From Bacillota bacterium (GTDB lineage: Bacteria > Bacillota > Bacilli > Paenibacillales > Paenibacillaceae), in NCBI GenBank assembly GCA_023460795.1, contig JAEWPC010000051.1, forward strand, positions 1 to 51,730: a DNA stretch of 51,730 bases. Reading direction: 5' to 3'. Shown here piece after piece: positions 1 through 8,866 of the stretch; position 1 is the first letter of the stretch; every line of letters starts with the position of its first letter. Made by a program: the position numbers and the translations under genes. The notes beneath the pieces were generated by a model. That model had not been told where the DNA came from. It did no database searches and worked only from the letters and a program-made list of their open reading frames with translations.

Positions 1-44
1 CCCCCCCCCATCCCCCCCACCCGGCCGGGACTTTTTGTTGATGG

Positions 45-232
45 AAAATAACAACGATTCGCAGCTATTTCTACCGCCACTTGCCTACTAAGGTGAAATA
101 ACAACGATTAGCAGTTATTCGGAGGGATTTCAGTTCATTGAAGGCGCAGCCCCAGCTATAACTGTCGATATGCGGTTATTTCTGCATAGTGACGGTTTTT
201 CGCATCAATAACTGTCAATGTGCTGTTATTAC
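45..232. repeat. Four-copy array of short quasi-palindromic repeats downstream of argH
   Basis: Four related units of about 26-28 bp lie at 45-71, 95-120, 155-182 and 206-231. Each starts near AATAAC and ends near GTTATT or CTATTT, with a centre related to CGATNTGC. Units 1 and 2 share the left centre ACAACGAT; units 3 and 4 share ACTGTC. Start-to-start distances are 50, 60 and 51 bp. The second array at 3130-3316 has the same order of subtypes and nearly the same distances. The array follows the argH stop codon on the minus strand and no gene is visible in it. It could be a REP-like or MITE-derived element or an RNA-structuring element; function unknown. Confidence 0.85.
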
Positions 233-251
233 GTTTTGCGGCGGCTGTTTG

Positions 252-1667
252 TTACTTGCTCTTCGCTTCGTACTCTTCCGTCCATGCGGCGGTGCGGGCG
301 AGCTCGGCTTCGGCGCGGGAGATGGCGGCTTCGACTTGCGGCGTCGCGGTGCCGCCGTATACGTTGCGCGCGTTAACGACCGCTTCAGGCTGCAGCACGT
401 CGTAGATGCGCTCATCGAACAGCGACGAGAACTGCTTGAATTCGTCCAGCTTCAGGTCGAGCAGGAACTTGCCTTGCTGGATGCAGTACAGCACCGTCTT
501 GCCGATGACTTCGTGCGCTTGGCGGAACGGCAGCCCTTTGTTCACGAGGAAGTCGGCGATGTCAGTCGCGTTCGAGAAGTCTTGGTTGACCGCGCGGCGC
601 ATGTTCTCCTTGCGGACCTTCATCGTCTCGATCATCGAAGCGAACAGCTGGAGCGCTCCTTGCAGCGTCTTCACCGTGTCGAACATACCTTCCTTGTCTT
701 CCTGCATATCCTTGTTGTAAGCGAGCGGCAGCGACTTCAGCACTGTCAGCAGGCCGACCAAGTTGCCGTAGACGCGGCCCGTTTTGCCGCGGACGAGCTC
801 GGGCACGTCGGGGTTTTTCTTCTGCGGCATAATGCTCGATCCCGTGCAGAACGCATCGTCCAGTTCGACGAACTGGAACTCGGTCGAAGACCAGAGGATC
901 AGCTCTTCGCTCAAGCGGGACAGGTGCGTCATGATCAGCGAGGCGTTAGCCAGAAACTCGACGATGAAGTCGCGGTCGCTGACGGCGTCCAGGCTGTTCT
1001 CGTACACGCGGCCGAAGTTCAGCTGCTGCGCCGTGAAATGGCGGTCGATCGCGAACGTCGTGCCCGCGAGGGCTCCCGCTCCGAGCGGCAGCGCGTCGAT
1101 GCGCTTGTAGCTGTCTTGCAGGCGCTCGATATCGCGGCCGAACATCGAGACGTACGCCATCAGATGATGCGCGAACAGAATCGGCTGCGCGCGTTGCAAA
1201 TGCGTATATCCCGGCACGATCGTATCGAGATTCTGCTTAGCCTGTCCGATCAGCGCTTCCTGCAGCTTGCGCAGCATCTCGACGAACTCCACGACGCGCT
1301 TGCGCAAGTACAGGTGCATGTCCGTCGCGACCTGGTCATTGCGGCTGCGTCCCGTGTGCAGCTTGCCGCCGACCGGTCCGATTTCTTCGATCAGCGCTCT
1401 CTCGATGCTCATATGAATGTCTTCGTCAGCGACCACGAAAGGATGCTCGCCGCGCACAATGCGCTGACGCACGATCAGCAGGCCGTCCTTGATTTTCTCG
1501 ACGTCCTCCGCCGGAAGAATGCCGCACTTCCCGAGCATCGTCACGTGCGCGAGGCTTCCTTGGATATCTTCCTCGGCCAGTTCTTTATCGAACGTAATCG
1601 ACGCCGTATATTCTTCGACCAGTTGGTCGGTTTGCTTCGTGAATCTACCGCCCCACAGCTTGCTCAT
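252..1667 (-). CDS. argH: Argininosuccinate lyase
   Basis: Cytoplasmic enzyme of the last arginine step, splitting argininosuccinate into arginine and fumarate. The 471-residue length is normal for the fumarase/aspartase superfamily. Visible signatures are TGRSRNDQ at residues 105-112, the TxLQ segment with its histidine near 155, and the mobile catalytic loop GSSIMPQKKNPD at 276-287, which carries the catalytic serine. It is the last gene of the arginine run, 136 bp after argG. It is followed within about 20 bp by the repeat array at 45-232; no ordinary intrinsic terminator is obvious there. Confidence 0.97.
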   Translation of the reverse strand: MSKLWGGRFTKQTDQLVEEYTASITFDKELAEEDIQGSLAHVTMLGKCGILPAEDVEKIKDGLLIVRQRIVRGEHPFVVADEDIHMSIERALIEEIGPVGGKLHTGRSRNDQVATDMHLYLRKRVVEFVEMLRKLQEALIGQAKQNLDTIVPGYTHLQRAQPILFAHHLMAYVSMFGRDIERLQDSYKRIDALPLGAGALAGTTFAIDRHFTAQQLNFGRVYENSLDAVSDRDFIVEFLANASLIMTHLSRLSEELILWSSTEFQFVELDDAFCTGSSIMPQKKNPDVPELVRGKTGRVYGNLVGLLTVLKSLPLAYNKDMQEDKEGMFDTVKTLQGALQLFASMIETMKVRKENMRRAVNQDFSNATDIADFLVNKGLPFRQAHEVIGKTVLYCIQQGKFLLDLKLDEFKQFSSLFDERIYDVLQPEAVVNARNVYGGTATPQVEAAISRAEAELARTAAWTEEYEAKSK

Positions 1668-1803
1668 TGCCTTGTTTACCCCTCTCTAATCCTGTTAAAC
1701 GGCAAAAGGGGAGCCGGCTCCGCGAAGGTGCCTCCCGCATAGCCCCGCTGCCGCGGGGGATGGTTCGGCAGGCCTCGCGGCCCTTCTCCCTTTCTGGTGG
1801 TGC

Positions 1804-3048
1804 TTATCCATTAATGCCCGAAGCGCCGTTCACGCCCGAAGATACCTTCAAGCGTAGCGCGTTCAAGCGGATGAAGCCGGTGGCATCGCCTTGATCGTAC
1901 GCTTGCGTAGGGTCCGCTTCCATCGTGGCGATGTGCGGATTGTACAAGCTGACAGGGCTCTTCAGGCCGGCGGCCATGATGTTGCCTTTGTACAGCTTGA
2001 GGCGTACGGTACCCGTCACGTTCTTCTGGCTTTCGTTCACGAGCGCTTGGATAGCGAGACGCTCAGGCGCGAACCAGAAGCCGTTGTACACGAGCGAGCT
2101 ATATTTCGAAATGAGTGAGTCGCGGAGGTGCATCACTTCGCGGTCCATCGTGAGAGATTCGATCTTGCGGTGAGCGGTGAACAGAATGCTGCCGCCCGGA
2201 GTTTCGTACACGCCGCGGCTCTTCATGCCGACGAAGCGGTTCTCCACCATGTCGACGCGTCCGATGCCGTGCTTGCCGCCCAGCTCGTTCAGCTTCTCCA
2301 TGACCTCTAGCGGACTAAGCTTAACGCCGTTAACGGCGACGCAGTTGCCGGCTTCGAAGTCGAGCTCGACGTATTCCGCTTGGTCCGGCGCCTTCTCAGG
2401 GGAGACGCTCAGCACGTACATGTCTTGCACGTCGTCCGCGCTGGAGTCGAACCATGGGTCCTCGAGCATGCCGCTCTCGAAGCTGATGTGCAGCAGGTTG
2501 CGGTCCATCGAGTAAGGCTTCGACGCGGATGCTTGCACGTTGATGCCGTGCTTCTCCGCGTAGGCGATCATTTCCGCGCGTCCCGGGAACGCTTCGCGGA
2601 AAGCCTCGTCGCGCCAAGGCGCGATCACTTTGATGTTCGGCGTAAGCGCGGCAGCCGTAAGCTCGAAACGAACTTGGTCGTTGCCTTTGCCCGTCGCGCC
2701 GTGCGCGATCGCGGTAGCGCCTTCGGCGATCGCGATCTCGACCATCCGCTTAGCGATAAGCGGGCGAGCGATCGACGTGCCGAGCAGGTATTGCCCTTCG
2801 TACAGAGCGCCGGCTTGGAACATCGGGTAGATGAAGTCTTTCGCGAATTCCGCGCGCAGGTCGTCGATGTACACTTTGGATGCGCCGGTCTTGATCGCTT
2901 TCTCCTCGAGACCGTCGAGCTCTTCCTTCTGGCCGATATCCGCGGTGAAAGTGATGATTTCGGCGTCGTACGTTTCCTTCAGCCAAGTGAGGATGACCGA
3001 AGTGTCGAGACCGCCGGAGTAGGCCAATACGATTTTTTCTTTAGCCAT
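1804..3048 (-). CDS. argG: Argininosuccinate synthase
   Basis: Condenses citrulline with aspartate using ATP to give argininosuccinate, in the cytoplasm. The PP-loop ATP-binding motif SGGLDTS is at residues 11-17 of a 414-residue protein, which is the family's usual size. The start ATG follows AAGGAG by about 13 bases, a rather long spacing, but the N-terminal MAKEKIVLAYSGG fits the family. It precedes argH. The 290 bp separating it from argF contain the second repeat array, so argGH may have been joined to the argCJBDF run; in B. subtilis argGH is a separate operon. A separate promoter here cannot be excluded. Confidence 0.97.
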   Translation of the reverse strand: MAKEKIVLAYSGGLDTSVILTWLKETYDAEIITFTADIGQKEELDGLEEKAIKTGASKVYIDDLRAEFAKDFIYPMFQAGALYEGQYLLGTSIARPLIAKRMVEIAIAEGATAIAHGATGKGNDQVRFELTAAALTPNIKVIAPWRDEAFREAFPGRAEMIAYAEKHGINVQASASKPYSMDRNLLHISFESGMLEDPWFDSSADDVQDMYVLSVSPEKAPDQAEYVELDFEAGNCVAVNGVKLSPLEVMEKLNELGGKHGIGRVDMVENRFVGMKSRGVYETPGGSILFTAHRKIESLTMDREVMHLRDSLISKYSSLVYNGFWFAPERLAIQALVNESQKNVTGTVRLKLYKGNIMAAGLKSPVSLYNPHIATMEADPTQAYDQGDATGFIRLNALRLKVSSGVNGASGING

Positions 3049-3129
3049 GGGATCGTTAAAGCTCCTTCATATCGATAAAATGATTACTGCTTCAGCCTAT
3101 AGTCACAGCAGACGATCGAGTCGCCAGCC

Positions 3130-3316
3130 AAATTAACAACCATTTGCAGGTATTTCAAGCTCTCCGAGTGCTTCCGCGAAAAATAACAACGATATGCAGC
3201 TATTTTCTCTGAAAATGAGATTATCGAACCAGTTGCCGAGAAATAACGGTCGATTTGCCGTTATTTCACCGCGCATGTCATTAATCACGAAAATAACTAT
3301 CGATTTGCTGTTATTC
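3130..3316. repeat. Four-copy array of short quasi-palindromic repeats between argF and argG
   Basis: Units lie at 3130-3156, 3178-3207, 3240-3267 and 3289-3316, starting 48, 62 and 49 bp apart. They are the same family as the array at 45-232. The first two carry the AACAACGAT or AACAACCAT type left half with GCAG on the right; the last two carry the TCGATTTG centre. The unit at 3240-3267 is nearly ideal: arms GAAATAACGG and CCGTTATTTC can pair over 10 bp around an 8-base loop. There is no U-tract, so these are not standard intrinsic terminators. They fill most of the 290 bp gap between argF and argG. Confidence 0.85.
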
Positions 3317-3338
3317 CCCCGCGGAAGTTGATTGGCGA

Positions 3339-4298
3339 TTACATAATCGCGGCCATGATCGCCTTCTGCGCATGGAGCCGGTTCTCCGCCTCGTCGAAAA
3401 TAACGGAGTGCTTGCCGTCGATGACGCCTTCGCTGACTTCTTCGCCGCGATGGGCAGGCAGGCAGTGCATGAACAGGTAGTCGGACTTCGCCGAAGCGAC
3501 GAGCTCCTCGTTAACCTGGTAGCTGCCGAACGCTCTCTCGCGTTCCTTCTGCTCTTCCTCGAAGCCCATGCTCGCCCATACGTCCGTGTAGACGATGTCC
3601 GCGCCTTCCACCGCTTCGCGAGGATCGCGGACGATATCGATGCGGCCGCCGGTCTGCGAAGCGACGTCGCGGGAGCTCTTCACGACTTCCGCGTCCGGAT
3701 CGTAGCCTTCCGGGGACGCGCTGGCGAAGTGCATGCCCAGCTTAGCCGCGCCCATCATGAGCGAGTGGCTCATGTTGTTGCCGTCGCCGATGTAGGCGAC
3801 CTTCAAGCCTTCCAAGCGGCCCTTCTTCTCGAGCACCGTCTGGTAGTCGGCGAGCGCTTGACAAGGGTGCGAACGGTCGGACAGCGCGTTGATGACCGGG
3901 ATCGTCGCTCCGCGCGCCAGTTCGATCACGTTGCGGTGGCCGAACGTGCGGATGATGATGCCGTCGAGGTAACGCGACATCGTCTGCGCCGTATCGCGAA
4001 TCGTCTCGCCGCGGCCCATCTGGATATCGTTCTTGCTCAGGAACAGCGCGTGGCCGCCGAGCTGGAACATCCCGACTTCGAAGGATACGCGCGTACGCGT
4101 GGACGATTTCTCGAAAATCATGCCGAGCGTCTTGCCGAGAAGCGGCTGATACACCTCTCCGGCTTTGCGCTTGAGCTTCAGCTCGATCGCGAAATCGAGC
4201 AAATACCGGATTTCTTCCGGCGAAAAATCGGTAAGTCCGAGAAAGTCTCTGCCTTTCAGCTGCTGAGCGATCTCTTCATGATTCAACGTCGTGTTCAA
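3339..4298 (-). CDS. argF: Ornithine carbamoyltransferase
   Basis: Transfers the carbamoyl group of carbamoyl phosphate to ornithine, giving citrulline. The carbamoyl-phosphate motif STRTR is at residues 66-70 and the ornithine-side HCLP motif lies near residue 275, as expected for a 319-residue OTCase. It follows argD with an 18-base gap, so it is very likely cotranscribed. Unlike the B. subtilis argCJBD-carAB-argF order, no carA or carB sits between argD and argF, so carbamoyl phosphate must come from genes elsewhere. Confidence 0.96.
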   Translation of the reverse strand: MNTTLNHEEIAQQLKGRDFLGLTDFSPEEIRYLLDFAIELKLKRKAGEVYQPLLGKTLGMIFEKSSTRTRVSFEVGMFQLGGHALFLSKNDIQMGRGETIRDTAQTMSRYLDGIIIRTFGHRNVIELARGATIPVINALSDRSHPCQALADYQTVLEKKGRLEGLKVAYIGDGNNMSHSLMMGAAKLGMHFASASPEGYDPDAEVVKSSRDVASQTGGRIDIVRDPREAVEGADIVYTDVWASMGFEEEQKERERAFGSYQVNEELVASAKSDYLFMHCLPAHRGEEVSEGVIDGKHSVIFDEAENRLHAQKAIMAAIM

Positions 4299-4316
4299 CG
4301 TAAGTCCCTCTCTTCC

Positions 4317-5510
4317 TCAGGGGCTGACGGTATTAACCGCAGCCTGTTCCGTAAGTACAGCGGCGATCTGATTCACCGCGGTATCGATTTCTTCATGGGT
4401 AACGATCAAGCTAGGCAACAACCGAATGACGTTCGGACCTGCCGTAACGACCAGCAACCCGCGACGGTGCAATTCAGCTACCCATTCCGCGACCGGCTCC
4501 TTGCAAAGGATACCGATAATAAGGCCTTTGCCGCGAATCTGATCGACGATAGGCAATCCCGCCAGCTTCTCGTTAAGCTTCTTCATTAAGTATTGGCCCG
4601 CTTCCTCGGCGCGAGCGACGACGTTGTCCTTCAGGAACGTCTCGAGCGTCGCGATAACCGCGGCCATCGCGAGCGGCGTGCCGCCGAACGTCGTTGCGTG
4701 CGCTCCAGGCACGAAGCCGTTAACGACGTCGCCCTTCGCCAGCATCGCGCCGACCGGCAATCCGCTTGCGATGCCTTTAGCCAGCGTGATAATATCCGGC
4801 TCGACATCGTAATGCTGATAAGCGAACAGCTTGCCCGTACGGCCCATGCCGGTCTGGATCTCGTCGATGATCAGGAGCAAGCCGTTGCGATCGCAGAGAG
4901 CGCGAACGTCGCGCAGGAATTGCGGATCGACCGGAATGACGCCGCCTTCGGCTTGCACGAGCTCCAGCATGATCGCCGCCGTATGCTCGTTAATCGCCGC
5001 TTCAAGCGCAGGGATGTCGTGTAGCGGCACATCGTAGCGGAAGCCTTCCGGCAACGGCTGGAAGCCTTCTTTGACTTTATCTTGGCCGGTAGCGGTCAAC
5101 GTCGCGAGCGTGCGTCCGTGGAACGATTGCTTGAACGTGATCACTTCGTAGCGGTCGACGCCTTTGACCTTCTGTTGGTACCGGCGAGCGAGCTTGATCG
5201 CGGCTTCGTTCGCTTCCGCTCCGCTGTTGCAGAAGAACACGGCGTCGGCGCAGCTGTTATCAACGAGCAGCTTAGCCGCCTTCTCCTTGTTCGGGTTGCC
5301 GAACAGGTTGGAGACGTGCCAGAGCTGATCCAGCTGAGCGACCAAAGCGTCCTTGACGCTATCCGGCGCATGGCCGAGATTCGCTACGGCGAGACCGCTC
5401 ATGAAATCCAAATATTCCTTGCCCTTGTCGTCCCATACGCGGCTTCCTTTGCCTTTAACCAAGGTGATGGGATAGCTGGCGTACGTGTTGAACAGTGCGC
5501 TATCGCTCAT
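4317..5510 (-). CDS. argD: Acetylornithine aminotransferase
   Basis: PLP-dependent class III aminotransferase that converts N-acetylglutamate semialdehyde to N-acetylornithine with glutamate as amino donor. The 397-residue protein shows the PLP-binding segment NSGAEANEAA near 95-104, the DEIQTGMGRTG segment at 216-226 and the Schiff-base lysine in LAKG (K245). The gene is 12 bases after argB, in operon order argC-J-B-D. Class III transaminases have several substrates; the assignment to arginine synthesis rests mainly on context. Confidence 0.95.
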   Translation of the reverse strand: MSDSALFNTYASYPITLVKGKGSRVWDDKGKEYLDFMSGLAVANLGHAPDSVKDALVAQLDQLWHVSNLFGNPNKEKAAKLLVDNSCADAVFFCNSGAEANEAAIKLARRYQQKVKGVDRYEVITFKQSFHGRTLATLTATGQDKVKEGFQPLPEGFRYDVPLHDIPALEAAINEHTAAIMLELVQAEGGVIPVDPQFLRDVRALCDRNGLLLIIDEIQTGMGRTGKLFAYQHYDVEPDIITLAKGIASGLPVGAMLAKGDVVNGFVPGAHATTFGGTPLAMAAVIATLETFLKDNVVARAEEAGQYLMKKLNEKLAGLPIVDQIRGKGLIIGILCKEPVAEWVAELHRRGLLVVTAGPNVIRLLPSLIVTHEEIDTAVNQIAAVLTEQAAVNTVSP

Positions 5511-5522
5511 GTCGATCTCTCC

Positions 5523-6314
5523 TTATCCGCGTGTGATCCGCGTTCCGATATGGCCTTCCGTGACTGCCCGGCTCAGCACCCGCTCCGCCGCTCCATCCAC
5601 GATCAATACTTCTCGTACGTTGCCGTGCAAGCAGCTCATCGCGGCGCGAACCTTCGGTATCATGCCTCCGTAGATCTCGCCGCTGGCGATCATCTCTTCG
5701 ATGTCCGCGAACGTGACCGACGGCAATACGACTTTCTCTCCGTTCACCGTTCGCATAATGCCAGGAACGTCCGTCACGACGATCATCGTATCTACGCCGA
5801 GATGCGAAGCGACCGCGCCTGCCGCCGTGTCCGCGTTGATGTTGTAGCGCTGGCTCGCGCCGTCGATGCCAATTGGAGCAATAACCGGAATGTATCCCAT
5901 GGAGATGATGCCCTCGATAATGTCGGCCTTCACGCCGGATACGTCTCCGACAAGGCCGACCTCGTCGCTATTCGCCACCGGCTTCGCCTCGATCATGTTG
6001 CCATCCGTACCGGACAAGCCGATCGCTCTCGCGCCATTCTTCGCCAGCTTGCGAACGATCTCTTTGTTGATCCGGCCCGCCAGCACCATCTCCACGACGT
6101 CAAGCGTCGCTTCGTCGGTCACGCGAAGCCCGTTCACGAATCGGCTCTCGATGCCGAGCTTGCCGAGCGTTTCGTTAATCGCAGGACCGCCGCCGTGTAC
6201 GATAACCGGCTGCACTCCCCGTTCCTGCAGTGCGCGTAAATCTTCGAAAAAGGCGTCCGGCAGCGCAGCAAGCGTACTGCCGCCGCATTTCATCACGAAT
6301 CTCTGTGTACTCAT
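5523..6314 (-). CDS. argB: Acetylglutamate kinase
   Basis: Phosphorylates N-acetylglutamate, the second step of arginine synthesis. The 263-residue sequence is a compact amino-acid-kinase fold: MKCGGSTL near residues 8-15, VHGGGPAIN near 39-47 and the nucleotide-side segment VVTDVPGI near 178-185. It lacks the N-terminal kinked helix of arginine-inhibited hexameric forms, since the kinase core starts within about seven residues of the start. Feedback control may therefore act elsewhere; this is an inference from length only. It lies 17 bases after argJ. Confidence 0.95.
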   Translation of the reverse strand: MSTQRFVMKCGGSTLAALPDAFFEDLRALQERGVQPVIVHGGGPAINETLGKLGIESRFVNGLRVTDEATLDVVEMVLAGRINKEIVRKLAKNGARAIGLSGTDGNMIEAKPVANSDEVGLVGDVSGVKADIIEGIISMGYIPVIAPIGIDGASQRYNINADTAAGAVASHLGVDTMIVVTDVPGIMRTVNGEKVVLPSVTFADIEEMIASGEIYGGMIPKVRAAMSCLHGNVREVLIVDGAAERVLSRAVTEGHIGTRITRG

Positions 6315-6331
6315 CAGACTGCACGCTCCTC

Positions 6332-7561
6332 TTACGAACGATAGGCGGCATTAATGCGCACGTATTCGTACGTCAGATCGCAGCCCCATGCCATGGCGGA
6401 CCCGTTGCCCATGTTCAGGTTCACATGGATGTCGATGGTGTCGCCTTTTAAGTATTCCAACGCGATATCTTCGTCGAACGCGACCGGGCTCGATTGCTCC
6501 AGCACGAGAATATCGCCCAACCTGATATCTACCGTGTTCACGTTCACGGGCTGGCCCGCGCGGCCGACCGCGGCAATGATGCGGCCCCAGTTCGCGTCCG
6601 CACCGTAAATCGCCGACTTCACGAGGCTAGAACCGATGATCGTCTTGGCGATCGCTTGAGCGGCTTCATCGCTCACCGCTCCGATTACGCTCGTCTCGAT
6701 CAGCTTCGTCGCGCCTTCCCCGTCGCGAGCGATCATCTTCGCCAGCTCTTGGCACACGTGCCGCAAGCCCGCGAAGAACGCCGCGTAATCCGGATGGCCG
6801 CTCGTCAACTCGCGGTTGCCCGCCAGCCCGCTCGCCATCGCGACGAGCATGTCGTTCGTGCTCGTGTCGCCGTCGACCGTAATCATATTAAAGCTAAGGT
6901 TCGTCACTTCGCTTAGCGCTTGCTGCAGAAGCTCGGAGCCGATGGCGGCGTCCGTCGTCACGAAGCCCAGCATCGTCGCCATGTTCGGGTGGATCATGCC
7001 GGAGCCTTTGGCAGCGCCGGCGATCGTAACGGGTTGACCGTCGATCGTTACCGATACGCAGCTAACCTTCTTGACCAAGTCGGTCGTCAGAATCGCCTTG
7101 CAGAACTCCTCGGCGCCATGGGCGTCGTCCCGAAGCGCCGAAGGCAGCTTCTCGATGCCCGCGTTCACCTTCTCCATGTTCAGCAGAACGCCGATGACGC
7201 CGGTCGAAGCGACGGCCACTTCGTTCTTGTTCACGCCAAGCGCTTCCGCCATGCGAGATTGCATCTCTCTGGCGTCGGCCTCGCCTTGCGCGCCGGTGCA
7301 CGCGTTGGCGTTGCCGCTATTAACGAGCATCGCCCGCAGCGTGCGGCCCGCGTTCAGGCTCTCGCGCGTCACTTGCAGCGGAGCGGCCTGGAACAGGTTC
7401 GTCGTATAGACGGCTGCTGCTGCAGCCGGCACGTCGCATACGATCACGCCAAGATCGTTGCGATCCGTCTTCTTCAATCCGCAGTGCAGGCCGGCCGCCT
7501 TAAAGCCTTTAGGCGTCGTAACGCCGCCGTCTTGCACGATCGTAAACAGCTGTTGTCCCAT
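6332..7561 (-). CDS. argJ: Ornithine acetyltransferase / N-acetylglutamate synthase
   Basis: Recycles the acetyl group from N-acetylornithine to glutamate, closing the acetyl cycle, and may also use acetyl-CoA if bifunctional. The precursor cleaves itself before a threonine. Here HPNMATMLGF places the cut at A195/T196, with T196 as the nucleophile of the new beta chain. The 409-residue length is typical. The oxyanion-hole type segment STGVIG lies at 119-124. It is between argC and argB. Whether it is mono- or bifunctional cannot be told from sequence; no argA or argE is present in the window. Confidence 0.96.
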   Translation of the reverse strand: MGQQLFTIVQDGGVTTPKGFKAAGLHCGLKKTDRNDLGVIVCDVPAAAAAVYTTNLFQAAPLQVTRESLNAGRTLRAMLVNSGNANACTGAQGEADAREMQSRMAEALGVNKNEVAVASTGVIGVLLNMEKVNAGIEKLPSALRDDAHGAEEFCKAILTTDLVKKVSCVSVTIDGQPVTIAGAAKGSGMIHPNMATMLGFVTTDAAIGSELLQQALSEVTNLSFNMITVDGDTSTNDMLVAMASGLAGNRELTSGHPDYAAFFAGLRHVCQELAKMIARDGEGATKLIETSVIGAVSDEAAQAIAKTIIGSSLVKSAIYGADANWGRIIAAVGRAGQPVNVNTVDIRLGDILVLEQSSPVAFDEDIALEYLKGDTIDIHVNLNMGNGSAMAWGCDLTYEYVRINAAYRS

Positions 7562-7590
7562 TATGTTCCGTCTTCCCTCTCGTCCGTGAA

Positions 7591-8643
7591 TTAAGGATAT
7601 ACCGGCGCGAACGCCAATCCCAACGTTTCGTCCCAGCCCATCGTCAGATTCAAGTTCTGAATCGCTTGACCCGCAGCGCCCTTGACCAGATTGTCGGTCA
7701 CCGAGATGATGGTGATTCGGCCCGTGCGCTCATCCGCGGCGAAGCCGATATCGCAATAGTTCGAGCCGTATACTTCCTTCGTCGCCGGCAATTGTCCAGC
7801 CGGACGAACGCGGACGAATTTACGCCCTTCGTAGAACTGACGATACAGCTCGACGAACGCCTCCGAGCTCCGCTTCTCGGTCATCGTCGCGTACGACGTC
7901 GCCATAATGCCTCTCGTCATCGGAATAAGATGCGGCGTGAACGTCACGACGACGGGACGGCCCGCTGCTTCGGACAGCACTTGCTCGATCTCCGGCGTGT
8001 GTTGGTGAGAGTTGACTTTGTATGTCTTTAGATTCTCATTAACCTCGGAGTAATGATTACCTAGGCTAAGTCCGCGCCCCGCTCCGGATACGCCCGACTT
8101 GGCATCGATGATGATGCTGTTCGGATCGATCCAGCCCGCCTTGACCGCCGGATAGAGACCGAGCAGCGAAGTCGTTGTATAGCAGCCCGGATTCGAGACG
8201 AAATCCGTCGTCTTCACTTGCTCGCCGTACACTTCGGCCAGGCCGTATACGGCGCGTTCGACGTCGGCCGCTACGGCAGGATCGTGCTTATACCACTTGC
8301 GGTACGTCTCCCCGTCTTTCAGACGATAGTCGCCGGACAGATCGATGACTTTCAGTCCCGCGGCGAGAAACTCCGGCGCAAGCTTCATGCTGACGCCATG
8401 CGGCGTCGCGAGGAAGACGACGTCCGCTTTGCCGCGGATCAGTTCCACGTCTACGCCATCCAACAGATCGGTATGAATCGCCGTCAAATGCGGAAAAGAG
8501 TCCGCGAAAGACGTTCCCGCGCTGGAAGACGAAATAACCGACGTAATCGTAACGTAAGGATGGGATTGCAGCAGTCGAATAAGTTCAACGCCGCCATAGC
8601 CGGTAGAGCCGACGATGGCTGCGCGGATGTGCTTCGTATTCAT
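7591..8643 (-). CDS. argC: N-acetyl-gamma-glutamyl-phosphate reductase
   Basis: NADPH-dependent reduction of N-acetylglutamyl phosphate to the semialdehyde. A glycine-rich GSTGYGG nucleotide motif is at residues 12-18 and the catalytic cysteine is in NPGC (C154). The frame stays open upstream to 8739, but I choose the ATG at 8643: it gives the family-typical 350 residues and is preceded by GGGGAGGAA seven bases upstream. First gene of the arginine operon; its leader runs about 145 bases from the promoter at 8796-8824. Confidence 0.95.
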   Translation of the reverse strand: MNTKHIRAAIVGSTGYGGVELIRLLQSHPYVTITSVISSSSAGTSFADSFPHLTAIHTDLLDGVDVELIRGKADVVFLATPHGVSMKLAPEFLAAGLKVIDLSGDYRLKDGETYRKWYKHDPAVAADVERAVYGLAEVYGEQVKTTDFVSNPGCYTTTSLLGLYPAVKAGWIDPNSIIIDAKSGVSGAGRGLSLGNHYSEVNENLKTYKVNSHQHTPEIEQVLSEAAGRPVVVTFTPHLIPMTRGIMATSYATMTEKRSSEAFVELYRQFYEGRKFVRVRPAGQLPATKEVYGSNYCDIGFAADERTGRITIISVTDNLVKGAAGQAIQNLNLTMGWDETLGLAFAPVYP

Positions 8644-8789
8644 AGAGGTTCCTCCCCGCCTATCAATGATATTCCTTGGGTCGCCGAGTGTGCCTATCCG
8701 GCCGATAACCTTGTCGTGCTCGCAGAAAACCACACTCATTGTACCGAATATAGGACAGGAATGAAAGCGAGTTTTTCAAGGTCTGATGA

Positions 8790-8824
8790 TGAATTATTAT
8801 ACACTCGGAGTATTATTTATACAA
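8790..8824 (-). promoter_or_regulatory. Arginine operon promoter with two overlapping ARG-box-like operators
   Basis: Read on the minus strand there is TTGTAT (8819-8824), a 17-base spacer and a perfect TATAAT (8796-8801). Two ARG-box-like sequences overlap it: TGAATTATTATACA at 8790-8803 and GTATTATTTATACA at 8810-8823, starting 20 bases apart. They resemble the AhrC/ArgR box CATGAATAAAAATKCAAK. Operators over both core elements would let an arginine-bound ArgR/AhrC hexamer block RNA polymerase. The match was made by eye. Confidence 0.72.
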
Positions 8825-8866
8825 CATTTATGCATCGATTTTCACAACTTATTTTCGCGGGACGCG

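Noticed and set aside
1..30. C-rich start of the window with runs of seven to nine C
   Set aside because: Probably an intergenic low-complexity tract or a contig-end sequencing effect; too short to call a feature.
189..1742. Long open frame (517 codons) on the + strand opposite argH
   Set aside because: It is antisense to argH, which has full family motifs; high-G+C codon bias keeps this frame open. Its protein is Arg/His/Asp-rich with no family resemblance.
1743..1758. CCCCGC / GCGGGG hairpin between argG and argH
   Set aside because: Six-base stem without U-tract in either direction; could be a pause or stability element but not supported as terminator or attenuator.
3372..4589. 405-codon + strand frame opposite argF and argD
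   Set aside because: Spans the argF-argD junction in antisense, Arg/Asp/Val-rich shadow sequence, no ribosome site.
5082..6239. 385-codon + strand frame opposite argD and argB
   Set aside because: Shadow of two well-identified genes; composition artefact.
8521..8540. GAAATAACCGACG inside argC as a further copy of the arg-flanking repeat
   Set aside because: Only the left arm matches by chance; no right arm and it is coding.
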